A DNA stretch of 64,000 bases from contig NZ_KE383877.1 in assembly GCF_000422565.1 (NCBI RefSeq), positions 96,517 through 160,516 on the forward strand, read 5' to 3'. A program made the position numbers and the translations under genes. The stretch comes from Desulfovibrio aminophilus DSM 12254 (GTDB lineage: Bacteria; Desulfobacterota; Desulfovibrionia; Desulfovibrionales; Desulfovibrionaceae). The stretch's first letter is position 1; every line of letters starts with the position of its first letter. This document shows positions 56,876-64,000 of the stretch, in pieces. The notes beneath the pieces were generated by a model. That model saw only the letters and a program-made list of their open reading frames with translations. It made no database searches and was not told where the DNA came from.

Positions 56876-57061
56876 ATGCTTTGCCCAGTTTGCGGCCATG
56901 ACGGCAGCCGGGTCATCAAGACCCGCGAGGACGATCGCGGCGAGACCATCAACCGGGTGCGCGAATGCCGCGCCTGCGGCCACGTCTGGCGCACCCGCGA
57001 GGCCGCCCTCACGCCGCCCCGGCCCCGGGCTCAGTCCCCGTCGCCCCGACCCGGGGCGTAG
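56876..57061 (+). CDS. NrdR-like zinc ribbon without ATP-cone
   Basis: A 61-residue protein reading LCPVCGHDGSRVIKTREDDRGETINRVRECRACGHVWRTRE. This matches the zinc-ribbon half of the ribonucleotide reductase repressor NrdR, but the ATP-cone half is missing and replaced by a Pro/Arg tail. Phages often encode such stand-alone ribbons. GGAGGATGGG precedes the ATG. Its last 31 bp overlap the convergent GGDEF-EAL gene. Confidence 0.65.
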   Translation: MLCPVCGHDGSRVIKTREDDRGETINRVRECRACGHVWRTREAALTPPRPRAQSPSPRPGA

Positions 57062-59192
57062 TCGCGGATGGTCTGAAGCAGGGCGTCTTCGCCCTGCGGC
57101 TTGGCGTAGTAGAAACCCTGGGCGTACTCGCAGTCCAGCAGCATGAGCATGTTCTGCTGCTCCCGGCGCTCCACGCCCTCGGCCACCACCTTGAGATCCA
57201 GGTTGTGGGCCAGATTGATGATCGCCTTGACGATCTCCATGTCCGCCTGGGAGTCGAGCATCTTGCGCACGAAGGAGAGGTCGATCTTGAGCACGTCCAG
57301 CGGGAGCTGCCGGAGGTAGCTCATGGAGGAGTAGCCCCGGCCGAAGTCGTCCACGCTGATGGAGATGCCCAGCTCCTTGAGCCGGCCCAGCGCCAGGGCC
57401 GTGAACTCCGGATTGCGCATGATGGCCGTCTCGGTCACCTCCAGGCGCAGGCACTCGCCGGGCAGGCCGGACTGCTCCAGGGCCTGACGCACGTGGTCCA
57501 GGAAACGGGTGTTGTCGAGCTGGCGGCCGGAGACGTTCACCGAGAGGGTCAGCCCCTCGGCCCGGGGCTCGGCCGCGCGGAAGCGGACCATGGCCTCGCA
57601 GGCCCGGAGCAGCACCCAGCGGCCCAGGTCCACGATCACGCCGGTCTCCTCGGCCACGGGGATGAACTCGCCCGGCCCGATGAGGCCCTTTTCCGGGTGG
57701 AGCCAGCGCAGCAGGACCTCCATGCCGGACATGCGCGGCCCGCCCTTGAGGCTCACGACGGGCTGGAACACGAGGAAGAAGTCGCCACGCGCCAGCCCCT
57801 CGCGCATGTCGCTCTCGAGCATGAGCCGCTTGCGGGCGTTCTCGCGCATGGAGGGGGTGAAGACCTTCAGCCGGTCGCCGCCGCGCCGCTTGGCCCACTG
57901 CATGGCGATGTCCGAATCCTGCAGCAGGTCCGCCGCGCTCTCCTCGCCGGACTGCGGAAAGACCAGGCCCGCGCTGGCCGTGAGATGGACGTGGCGGCCC
58001 TCCACGTCGAAGCCCCGGCGGAAATCCGCCACGATGTTCTTGGCCGCGCGCACGGCCTCGCGCATGCTGCGCGGCGCGTCCAGGAGCACCAGGAACTCGT
58101 CCCCGCCGTAACGGGCCACGGTGTCGCCCTCGCGCACCCCGGCCAGCAGCCGCGCGCCCACGGACAGCAGCAGGGCGTCCCCGAAGGAATGGCCCAGGGA
58201 GTCGTTGAGGATCTTGAAGCGGTCCACGTCCACGAAGAGCACCGCGAAGGCCCCCCCCGGCCGGAGTGGAGCCGGGCCAGGGCCGTGGCCACCCGTGTGC
58301 GGCAGAGCGTGCGGTTGGCCAGCCCGGTGAGCGGGTCGTGCAGGGCCTGGCGCCGGAGCTGTTCCTCCATCTCCTTGCGGGCCGTGATGTCCCAGCTCAT
58401 GACCTGGCGCGAGACGCGGCCGTCGGGATGATGGATGGGGCTCTGGACCACGTGGGTCCAGCGGCCGGTCGTCTGGTCGCGGACCTCGAAGCGGCCGGTG
58501 CGGGCCTCGGCCACGGACCCGGCCGCGCACCACGGACAGGGCTCGTCCAGCCCCTGCAGCGCCTTGTGGCAGGGCTCCCCGCGCGGGTCGCGCTTCAGCC
58601 GCTCCATGAGCCGGGCGTTGGCGAACTCGATGCGGCAGTCCTGGTCGCAGATGAAGATCTCGCCGTCGAAGGCCTCCACGATGGCCTGGTAGTAAGCCTC
58701 GCGCTCGCGCAGGGCCCGCTGGTCGGCCAGCCTCCGGCTGATGTCCTTGGCCGCCACCAGGACGTAGCGCCGCGACTCGAAGCCCGCCACCCGCAGGCTC
58801 AGGTCGCAGGGCACGCTCACGCCGTCGGCCCGCAGCAGTCCGGCGGTCAGCTCGCGCACGCCGCTGCGGTTCCGGCGCATGGCCTCGGAAAGAACCTCGG
58901 CCAGGGCCCGCATGGCCCCCTGGTCCAGCACCGCGCCGGGGGGCAGGTCGAGCAGCCCCTGGACCGTGCGCCGGGTGAGCCGAGCCGCCGTCTCGTTGGC
59001 GTCCACGAAGGAAAGATTCTCGGAGTCCAGGACCAGGATCGCGTCCGTGGCCTGGTTCAGGAGCGTCCGGAAGCGCTCCAGTTCTCCCAGGCGCTCCCGC
59101 AGTTCCGGGTAGTAGGTCTTGCGCACCGAGCGTTCACCCAGGCCGATGAGCCGGGTGCGCACGTCCTGCGGCTTATCCGAGGGCCCGCTCAT
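57031..59192 (-). pseudogene. PAS-PAS-GGDEF-EAL c-di-GMP enzyme, frameshifted at a G8/C8 run
   Basis: The first part (59192 to about 58260) encodes two PAS domains and the start of GGDEF (LRRQALHDPLTGLANRTLCRTR). The second, in another frame (about 58260 to 57031), encodes the rest: FAVLFVDVDRFKILNDSLGHSFGD, ARYGGDEFLVLLD, then a full EAL domain with EVLLRWLHPEKG, ISVDDFGRGYSSMSYLRQLPLDVLKIDLSFV. The switch is at eight consecutive C residues (58251-58258; G8 in the coding strand). One extra base would restore a 720-residue enzyme. All key cyclase and phosphodiesterase motifs are intact, so the break is recent, a phase-variation state or an assembly error. The start codon overlaps the Fe-alcohol dehydrogenase gene by 20 bp. 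Confidence 0.85.
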
Positions 59193-60330
59193 AGATGGCC
59201 TCGATGTCCTCCACGCTCAGCTCCGCCGGGTTGGTGGTCAGGCAGGGATCCTGCGCGGCCTTCTCCGCCAGCGCGCGCAACGACTCCCGCGTCACGCCCA
59301 GCTCGGCGAGGCCCTTGTCCATGCCCACCTCGCGGTTGAGGTCCATGAGCGTCTTCCCAAGTTCCACGCGCGCGGCGTCCGGCGTCCGCGCCGCACACCC
59401 CAGGGCCTCCGCGGCCTTCATATACCGTTCCGGCGCTGACTGGAAGTTGCGGTCCACCACGTGCGGCAGCAAGATCGCGTTGCACAGGCCGTGGGGCAGG
59501 TCCATGTAGCCGCCCAGGCTGTGGGCCATGGCGTGCACGGCCCCGAGAATGGCGTTGGAGAAGGCCAGCCCGGCCTCCATGCTGCCGAGCATCATCCCGC
59601 CCCGGGCCTCCAGGTCGTCGGGCGCGGCGATGGCCTTGGGCAGGTTCGTCCGCACCCGCCGCATGGCGTCCAGGGCCAGCAGGTCCGTGAGCGGGCCGTT
59701 GGCGTTGGAGGCGAAGGCCTCCATGGCGTGGGACAGGGCGTCCATGCCCGTCTCGGCGGTCAGCTCCGCGCTCATGGTCGTGGTGGTCAGGGGGTCGATG
59801 AGCGCCGCGTCGGGCACCAGGGTCTTGCTCACGATGGCGATCTTCACCTTGCGCGCCGTGTCCGTGATGATCGCGAACTGCGACACGTCCGCCGAACTGC
59901 CCGCCGTGGTCGGCACGCAGATGAGCGGCGGGGCCGGACGGTCCACCCGGTCCGCGCCCTCGAACTCCAGAATGTGGCGGAGGTTGGAATGCACGATGCC
60001 CACGCCCTTGGCCAGGTCCATGGGCGAGCCGCCGCCCACGGCCACGATGCAGTCGCAGCCGTCGCGGCCATACTGCTCCGCGCCCTGCATCACCTGGTGG
60101 TCGCGCGGATTGGGCGAGACGTTCAGGTAGAGCGAGACGTCCAGGCCCTCGTCGTCCAGGCTCCCGCGCACCAGGTCCAGCCAGCCCGCGTCCCGCACCC
60201 CGGGGTCCGAGACGAGCAGCACCTTGCGCGCCCCCAGGTTCCGGGCGTACTGCCCGGCCAGCCCGGCCGCGCCCTCCCCGAACACCGACTCCGGGGCCAC
60301 GAACTTGCGCAGATCAAAGACGTGAGCCAT
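59173..60330 (-). CDS. Iron-containing alcohol dehydrogenase
   Basis: A 385-residue group III dehydrogenase. NAD-binding features are VLLVSDPGV and VAVGGGSPMDLAKG, followed by PTTAGSSADVSQFA. The metal-binding part contains MDALSHAMEAF and AILGAVHAMAHSLGGYMDLPHGLCNAILLP, whose histidines and aspartate bind iron. Sulfate reducers use such enzymes to oxidise ethanol and other short alcohols to aldehydes as electron donors. GGGAGAGGGT precedes the ATG. It is followed by the overlapping GGDEF-EAL gene. Confidence 0.95.
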   Translation of the reverse strand: MAHVFDLRKFVAPESVFGEGAAGLAGQYARNLGARKVLLVSDPGVRDAGWLDLVRGSLDDEGLDVSLYLNVSPNPRDHQVMQGAEQYGRDGCDCIVAVGGGSPMDLAKGVGIVHSNLRHILEFEGADRVDRPAPPLICVPTTAGSSADVSQFAIITDTARKVKIAIVSKTLVPDAALIDPLTTTTMSAELTAETGMDALSHAMEAFASNANGPLTDLLALDAMRRVRTNLPKAIAAPDDLEARGGMMLGSMEAGLAFSNAILGAVHAMAHSLGGYMDLPHGLCNAILLPHVVDRNFQSAPERYMKAAEALGCAARTPDAARVELGKTLMDLNREVGMDKGLAELGVTRESLRALAEKAAQDPCLTTNPAELSVEDIEAIYERALG

Positions 60331-60417
60331 ACCCTCTCCCCTCCGGGACCAGTCCCGGACACCTCGACCATACCCCAGCCGCCTTCGACTTGCCACCTTT
60401 CCGCGATGATTATCACC

Positions 60418-60632
60418 CCCCCGGCTTCGCCGCCCCCTTCGGGGGTCTCCAGAACAGCCAAGAGACTCCCGGCTTCGCCGGTCTCCAGAAAGGCAAAGAG
60501 GCTCCCGCCTTGCGCCTTTCTGAAGCGGGCCGAAGGCCCCCGGCTTCGCCGGTCCATAGAAAGGCAAAAGAGACTCCCATCCCCCCGCCTTTCCGAAGCG
60601 GGCCGAAGGCCCCCGGCGCTCCGCTGGTTCCA
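60418..60632. repeat. Hairpin repeat block, family A (three cores)
   Basis: CCGGCTTCGCCGG, CCCCCTTCGGGGG, then cores CAGAACAGCCAAGAGACTCC, GAAAGGCAAAGAGGCTCCCG...GCCTTTC and GAAAGGCAAAAGAGACTCCC...GCCTTTC, each followed by a GGGCCGAAGGCCC stem. Three units of about 70 bp in tandem. Confidence 0.9.
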
Positions 60633-60727
60633 AAAGACCCAAAAGGGAAATGGATCATGCGCCCCATGATCGACATCCCTTGGGACAGCCCCAAAATAAA
60701 ACGGACAGACAGGAATGAGGCGCGGAT

Positions 60728-60760
60728 AAAAAAAGGCTATCCCACCCCCAGGGATAGCCG
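60728..60760 (-). terminator. Terminator of the split-Soret cytochrome gene
   Basis: On the minus strand GGCTATCCC and GGGATAGCC pair around a G-rich loop and run into seven T residues, 72 bp after the stop codon. Confidence 0.85.
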
Positions 60761-60831
60761 CGTATCGGTCATGAACGATCCTGAACCAAAAAGGCAAAAG
60801 GCGTTTCAACAGGTGCTTCCGGGCTCCCGGA

Positions 60832-61665
60832 TCACGGATGATTCTTGAACTTGTCTCCCAGGTGCGGATTGCCGCCGTGGCAGGGGGTGCAGTCCATCAC
60901 GCCCTTGGTGATGTCCGACTCCTTGCCCTTGCCGTGGCATTCGCCGCAGTAGGACACCGACTTCTGCATGGCGATGGCGCCCTTGAACTTTTCGCCGCTG
61001 TCGATCTTGGCGTTGTAGATTTCACAGGCCTTCTTGGCCACGTCTGCGGTGATGCGGCCGCACCGCTCGCTGCGCTGCTTGCTGTTGGCGTCGATCTTGA
61101 ACTTGTGCGACCACTTGGAAACGGACACGTGGCAGAGAACGGATGCGGCCTCATTGGAGGGAAGGTCGCCCTTCACGCCCTGGGCGGCATCGCCGGGATT
61201 GTAGATGGGCAGGGCCGTGATTTCATACCAGCGGAACAATTCGTTCACCATCGGGGTCCGTTCCTTTCTTCCCCAAAACAAACCGAAAGCCGCGGCAGCG
61301 CCGTACAACGCGCCACAGATCGTTCCCCAGTCTGAAATGCCGCCCTTGTTGGTCTCCAACAGGGTAAACGGGAACTGGTTGTAGGGAGCACCGTACTTTT
61401 CCGCCAGAAGTCCGGCGAAAGCGTAGAATGCTCCGTACCCGCACCCGTATCCCTTGTACCAATACCCATCGTAGGCGACTTTCGCGCACTCTTCAGGATC
61501 GAGTTTATACGGCTTCCAGCCGAAATCGCCGCCCTGCTGGGAAAAGCGTTCCATTTTTGAATTGACGTTTCCCCCATACGCGGCGGTTCCGACAACACTT
61601 CCGGCGGCCAAAGCGGCAGCGACTCCACCAATACTGAATAATGCTGTTCGTCGATCCATCATCAT
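60832..61665 (-). CDS. Split-Soret cytochrome c
   Basis: A 277-residue exported cytochrome. The N-terminus has a twin-arginine-type signal (MDRRTALFSIGGVAAALAAGSVVG). Two c-type haem sites are near the C-terminus: CGECH and CTPCH. Additional cysteines earlier in the chain (CAKVAY, YGCGYGAF, TICGALYG, LCHVSV, RCGRI, KACEIY) match the iron-sulfur-containing split-Soret cytochrome known from Desulfovibrio desulfuricans. That protein is a dimer whose stacked haems split the Soret band. Its physiological role is uncertain. I chose the ATG at 61665 because GAGGAGGTATTC lies upstream. Monocistronic, with terminator. Confidence 0.9.
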   Translation of the reverse strand: MMMDRRTALFSIGGVAAALAAGSVVGTAAYGGNVNSKMERFSQQGGDFGWKPYKLDPEECAKVAYDGYWYKGYGCGYGAFYAFAGLLAEKYGAPYNQFPFTLLETNKGGISDWGTICGALYGAAAAFGLFWGRKERTPMVNELFRWYEITALPIYNPGDAAQGVKGDLPSNEAASVLCHVSVSKWSHKFKIDANSKQRSERCGRITADVAKKACEIYNAKIDSGEKFKGAIAMQKSVSYCGECHGKGKESDITKGVMDCTPCHGGNPHLGDKFKNHP

Positions 61666-62264
61666 GAATACCTCCTCAGGCATTTTTTAGCTGTCAAATG
61701 GTGAAAGAAGCATCAATGAGACAACCACACTCCACGCCTAAAAAATCCGTGTGAGAAGCAAAAACGATTCATGATCGCATCCCATTGGATGTCGTCCTCT
61801 TTATTTTGAAAGGGCTTTCGTCTTTCCGCATTTCCATGGCCCACGAGAGGGGGCCTCGGTTGTTCCGCCGGACTGAACAGGAACAGCGGCGGGACCGAGG
61901 CCCATCCACGGAGGGTGACGGGAGAGGGCACGTCTTCTCCCGCCGGGCTTGTTGAGCCCCCGAAGGAGGGCAGGGGCTCAGGCGTTGCATTTTTTGCGTG
62001 GGTTCTCCTCCGGCGTTTCCAGGCCCCGGGCCCGACCGGCGCACGGCTTCGGCGGTTTCTCGCGAAATACGGCGAATCCCCACGATCGTTCCGTTGATCC
62101 GCCCGCCGGATGCCGACCGTCCATCCGGAACGGCGGCGACGGCACACAGCATGACTGCACGTTCCATTCCATCCCGGCTCATGCAAAAACATGCAACAAT
62201 ATCAATACGCCGCCACAACCGCCTCGCATCTTTCCGCCAACTGCCGGGTACATCCGCCACCCTC
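61666..62264. other. Intergenic region upstream of split-Soret cytochrome
   Basis: About 600 bp without a convincing gene. The first 150 bp next to the cytochrome gene are AT-rich and probably contain its promoter, although no clean -35/-10 pair stands out. A long interrupted stem GGGCCTCGGT ... ACCGAGGCCC (about 61851-61904) with inner CCGCC/GGCGG pairing could be a structured RNA or terminator. The remainder (61950-62260) is GC-rich and shows nothing recognisable. Confidence 0.4.
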
Positions 62265-62315
62265 CGTTAGCACCCCCTTCGGGGGTTTACGGAAAGGCCA
62301 AGAGACTCCCGGCTC
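62265..62315. repeat. Hairpin repeat, family A (partial)
   Basis: CCCCCTTCGGGGG stem followed by TTTACGGAAAGGCCAAGAGA and CTCCCGGCTCTCC. The right-hand stem is missing. Confidence 0.75.
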
Positions 62316-62395
62316 TCCTGATGCCGTGCGCGAAAAATGCGGCCTCCGTGCGCGATAATTCGGCCGCTTCGCCCGTTACACTATGTGTAATTGAG

Positions 62396-62435
62396 TTTCA
62401 AAAACCAAGGGCCGTCCGACAGACAGGCGGCCCTT
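62396..62435 (-). terminator. dnaB: Terminator overlapping the dnaB stop
   Basis: Minus-strand AAGGGCCG ... CGGCCCTT stem followed by GGTTTTTGA; the T tract contains the stop codon. Confidence 0.7.
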
Positions 62436-63774
62436 GCCGCGTCTCTGGGGCTGGGGTGTCGGTCAGGTTCTCAAACGCGGTGTACTTCTTGAGGAAGGCC
62501 AGCTCCACCTCGCCCACGGGGCCGTTGCGCTGCTTGCCGATGATGACCTCGGCGATCCCGGCCGATGGGTTGTCGTCCTTCTTATTGTAGAACTCGTCCC
62601 GGTACAGGAACACGATCACGTCGGCGTCCTGCTCGATTGCGCCGGACTCGCGCAGGTCCGAGAGCATGGGGCGCTTGTTCGTGCGCTCCTCCACCTTGCG
62701 GTTGAGCTGCGACAGGGCGATGACCGGGATGTTCAGCTCCTTCGCCAGGGCCTTCAAATTTCGTGAAATATCCGAGATTTCCTGTTCGCGCGAGTCGATG
62801 TTGCGGCTGGAGCGCATGAGCTGGAGGTAGTCGACCACCACCAGCCCCAGCTTGTGCTCGGCCTTGAGGCGGCGGCAGCGGGCGCGCAGCTCCAGCGTGG
62901 ACAAGGCCGGGGTGTCGTCGATGAAGATGGGGGCCTTGCCGAGCACGTCGGCGGCCTCGGAGAGCTGGGCCCAGTCCGCGTCGTCCAGGAAGCCGCTGCG
63001 CATCCGCGACAGCTCCACGCGGCCTTGGCAGGCCAGGAGGCGGGTCATGAGCTGTTCCATGCTCATTTCCAGGGAGAAGACCGCCGTGGCCACCTCAGAC
63101 TTGACCGCCGCGCGCAGGGCCAGGTTCAGGGCGAAGGCCGTCTTGCCCATGCTCGGCCGACCGGCCACGATGATCAGGTCGCTCGGCTGGAGTCCTGCCG
63201 TCATGTGGTCCAGGGCCTGGTAGCCGCTCGGGATGCCCGTGACCGCCGACTTGCTGGCGAATCTCTGCTCCAGCTGGTCAAAAACCCGGTCCACCAGAGG
63301 GCCGGAGGCCATGTAGGTCTTCTGGGTCTTCGCCTCCGCGATCTCGAAGATCTGTTTCTCCGAGGCGTCCAGCAGGGCGTCCACGTCCCGGGCCTCGTAG
63401 CAGGCCGAGATGATCCCGCTGGACACGTCGATGAGACGGCGCAGGACCGACTTGTCGCATACGATGCGGGCATGGAACAGGGCGTTGGCCGCGCTCACCG
63501 GGGAGTCGGCCAGCTCGGCCAGGTACACCGGGCCGCCCACCTTATCCAGGTCGCCAGACTGCTTGAGGGCCTCCGTGACCGTGACCAGGTCCACGGGCTG
63601 GGACCGCTCGGCCAGGCGCAGGAAGCTCTTGAAGATGGCCGCGTGGGCCGGAGAATAGAAATCCTCCGGGCCCACGTGGTCCACCAGGCTGTTGAGCGCG
63701 TCCGGACGAAGGAACACGCCGCCCAGCACGGCCTGCTCGGCCTCCAGGGCCTGGGGGGTGAGGCGCGCGGTCAT
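62398..63774 (-). CDS. dnaB: Replicative DNA helicase DnaB (phage-type context)
   Basis: A 458-residue hexameric helicase. The N-terminal primase-interaction domain (PQALEAEQAVLGGVFLRPDAL, about 6-110) is followed by the RecA-like motor: Walker A GRPSMGKTAFALNLA, IFSLEMSMEQL-type motif (VFSLEMSMEQL), Walker B LVVVDYLQLM, and SQLNRKVEERTNKRPMLSDLRESGAIEQDADVI. It overlaps the upstream Lar-like gene by ATGA, which suggests a phage-encoded helicase rather than the housekeeping copy, possibly working with the replication-type protein at 54884. The ribosome-binding site is GGGAG. A hairpin (62407-62435) overlaps the last codons and is followed by five T residues on the minus strand. Confidence 0.93.
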   Translation of the reverse strand: MTARLTPQALEAEQAVLGGVFLRPDALNSLVDHVGPEDFYSPAHAAIFKSFLRLAERSQPVDLVTVTEALKQSGDLDKVGGPVYLAELADSPVSAANALFHARIVCDKSVLRRLIDVSSGIISACYEARDVDALLDASEKQIFEIAEAKTQKTYMASGPLVDRVFDQLEQRFASKSAVTGIPSGYQALDHMTAGLQPSDLIIVAGRPSMGKTAFALNLALRAAVKSEVATAVFSLEMSMEQLMTRLLACQGRVELSRMRSGFLDDADWAQLSEAADVLGKAPIFIDDTPALSTLELRARCRRLKAEHKLGLVVVDYLQLMRSSRNIDSREQEISDISRNLKALAKELNIPVIALSQLNRKVEERTNKRPMLSDLRESGAIEQDADVIVFLYRDEFYNKKDDNPSAGIAEVIIGKQRNGPVGEVELAFLKKYTAFENLTDTPAPETRQGPPVCRTALGF

Positions 63775-63983
63775 ACAGCACTCCCATGATCCCAGGCAGC
63801 CCACGCGGACTCCCTAGAGGAGTAGGCTCCTGCACTCGCCCCGCACCCCCCACACGCCACCCAATACATGACAGGGCGGCCAAATTGCGTGGACTCCAGA
63901 CAGCCGCATCCACCACAAAAAGGACACATCCGATGCTCTCCCCCCAGCACGGCCTGCGCGGCGCGGCGGCGCTCATCCTCCAT
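63771..63983 (-). CDS. Lar-like zinc-ribbon phage protein
   Basis: This 70-residue protein reads CPFCGGCGCLESTQFGRPVMYWVACGGCGASAGAYSSRESAWAAWDHG. It fits the Lar/restriction-alleviation-like family: two Cys pairs (CPFC, CGGC) and a C-terminal x-A-x2-x-W helix. Lar of the Rac prophage modifies type I restriction; most relatives are uncharacterised phage proteins. It overlaps dnaB by 4 bp (ATGA). The start at 63983 follows GGGAG; another ATG lies 18 codons later. The minus-strand operon probably continues beyond the window. Confidence 0.75.
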   Translation of the reverse strand: MEDERRRAAQAVLGGEHRMCPFCGGCGCLESTQFGRPVMYWVACGGCGASAGAYSSRESAWAAWDHGSAV

Positions 63984-64000
63984 ACGCTCAGACTCCCATG

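Noticed and set aside
60418..60632. CRISPR array
   Set aside because: The repeated units are family A hairpins with variable stems, not constant repeats with unrelated spacers.
61741..61800. Short peptides in the region upstream of the split-Soret cytochrome
   Set aside because: ATG frames of 15-19 codons lack ribosome-binding sites.
62398..63774. Housekeeping chromosomal dnaB
   Set aside because: The ATGA overlap with a Lar-like phage gene and the absence of the usual rplI or alr neighbours favour a phage-encoded helicase, though not conclusively.

Overview
The window is about 64 kb of very GC-rich bacterial chromosome. A Desulfovibrio-like sulfate reducer (Desulfovibrionaceae, Desulfobacterota) is the best guess. 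The evidence is a flavodoxin with the Desulfovibrio-type sequence next to a Fur-like box, a split-Soret cytochrome c with two CxxCH haems, an iron-dependent alcohol dehydrogenase, and many PAS, GGDEF, MCP and CheB/CheR signalling proteins. I recognised no rRNA, tRNA or CRISPR array.

Layout. 1-5.9 kb: FUSC-like exporter end, two Hsp20 chaperones, a giant CheB-CheR-PAS-REC-Hpt hybrid, and flaG behind a sigma-28-type promoter. 6-11.4 kb: a glycine-rich protein, two TPR proteins, flavodoxin, queH, a membrane protein and hemW. 11.5-15.8 kb: an effector/immunity array with a Tlde1-like (DUF2778) peptidoglycan-targeting effector, a broken second effector copy and three paralogous secreted putative immunity proteins. 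16.3-19.8 kb: a polar amino-acid ABC transporter with a fused double permease. 20-32.5 kb: MCP, XRE-PAS regulator, universal stress protein, MptE-like/Maf protein and a 1998-residue FecR/RTX adhesin. 32.5-49.8 kb: small clusters of podovirus-like structural genes, all on the minus strand, separated by ordinary host genes (Sel1 protein, Trm112, DUF3124, histidine kinase, HigBA, GAPDH, GAF, PilZ). 50-54 kb: histidine kinase, zinc alcohol dehydrogenase and a molybdate/tungstate-binding-like protein. 54-57 kb: a phage-like repressor divergent from a replication-type protein, plus two zinc-finger proteins. 57-62 kb: a frameshifted PAS-GGDEF-EAL gene, Fe-alcohol dehydrogenase and split-Soret cytochrome. 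62.4 kb to the end: a phage-type DnaB and Lar-like protein.

Three signals stand out. (1) The phage structural genes lie in clusters among host genes rather than in one prophage, and two of those clusters share a conserved upstream block of about 75 bp, which suggests a dispersed prophage or gene-transfer-agent-like system. (2) The same block lies upstream of the Tlde1-like effector, linking a toxin/immunity array to the same putative regulatory signal. (3) Several families of short hairpin-rich repeats fill nearly every intergenic gap. The commonest has GAAAGGC/GCCTTTC arms between stems with UUCG or GAA loops; it supplies the last codons and stop codons of several genes, appears as an in-frame tandem repeat in one membrane protein, and marks the breakpoints of the broken effector copy.

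All family assignments come from reading the sequence by eye; no database search was run.
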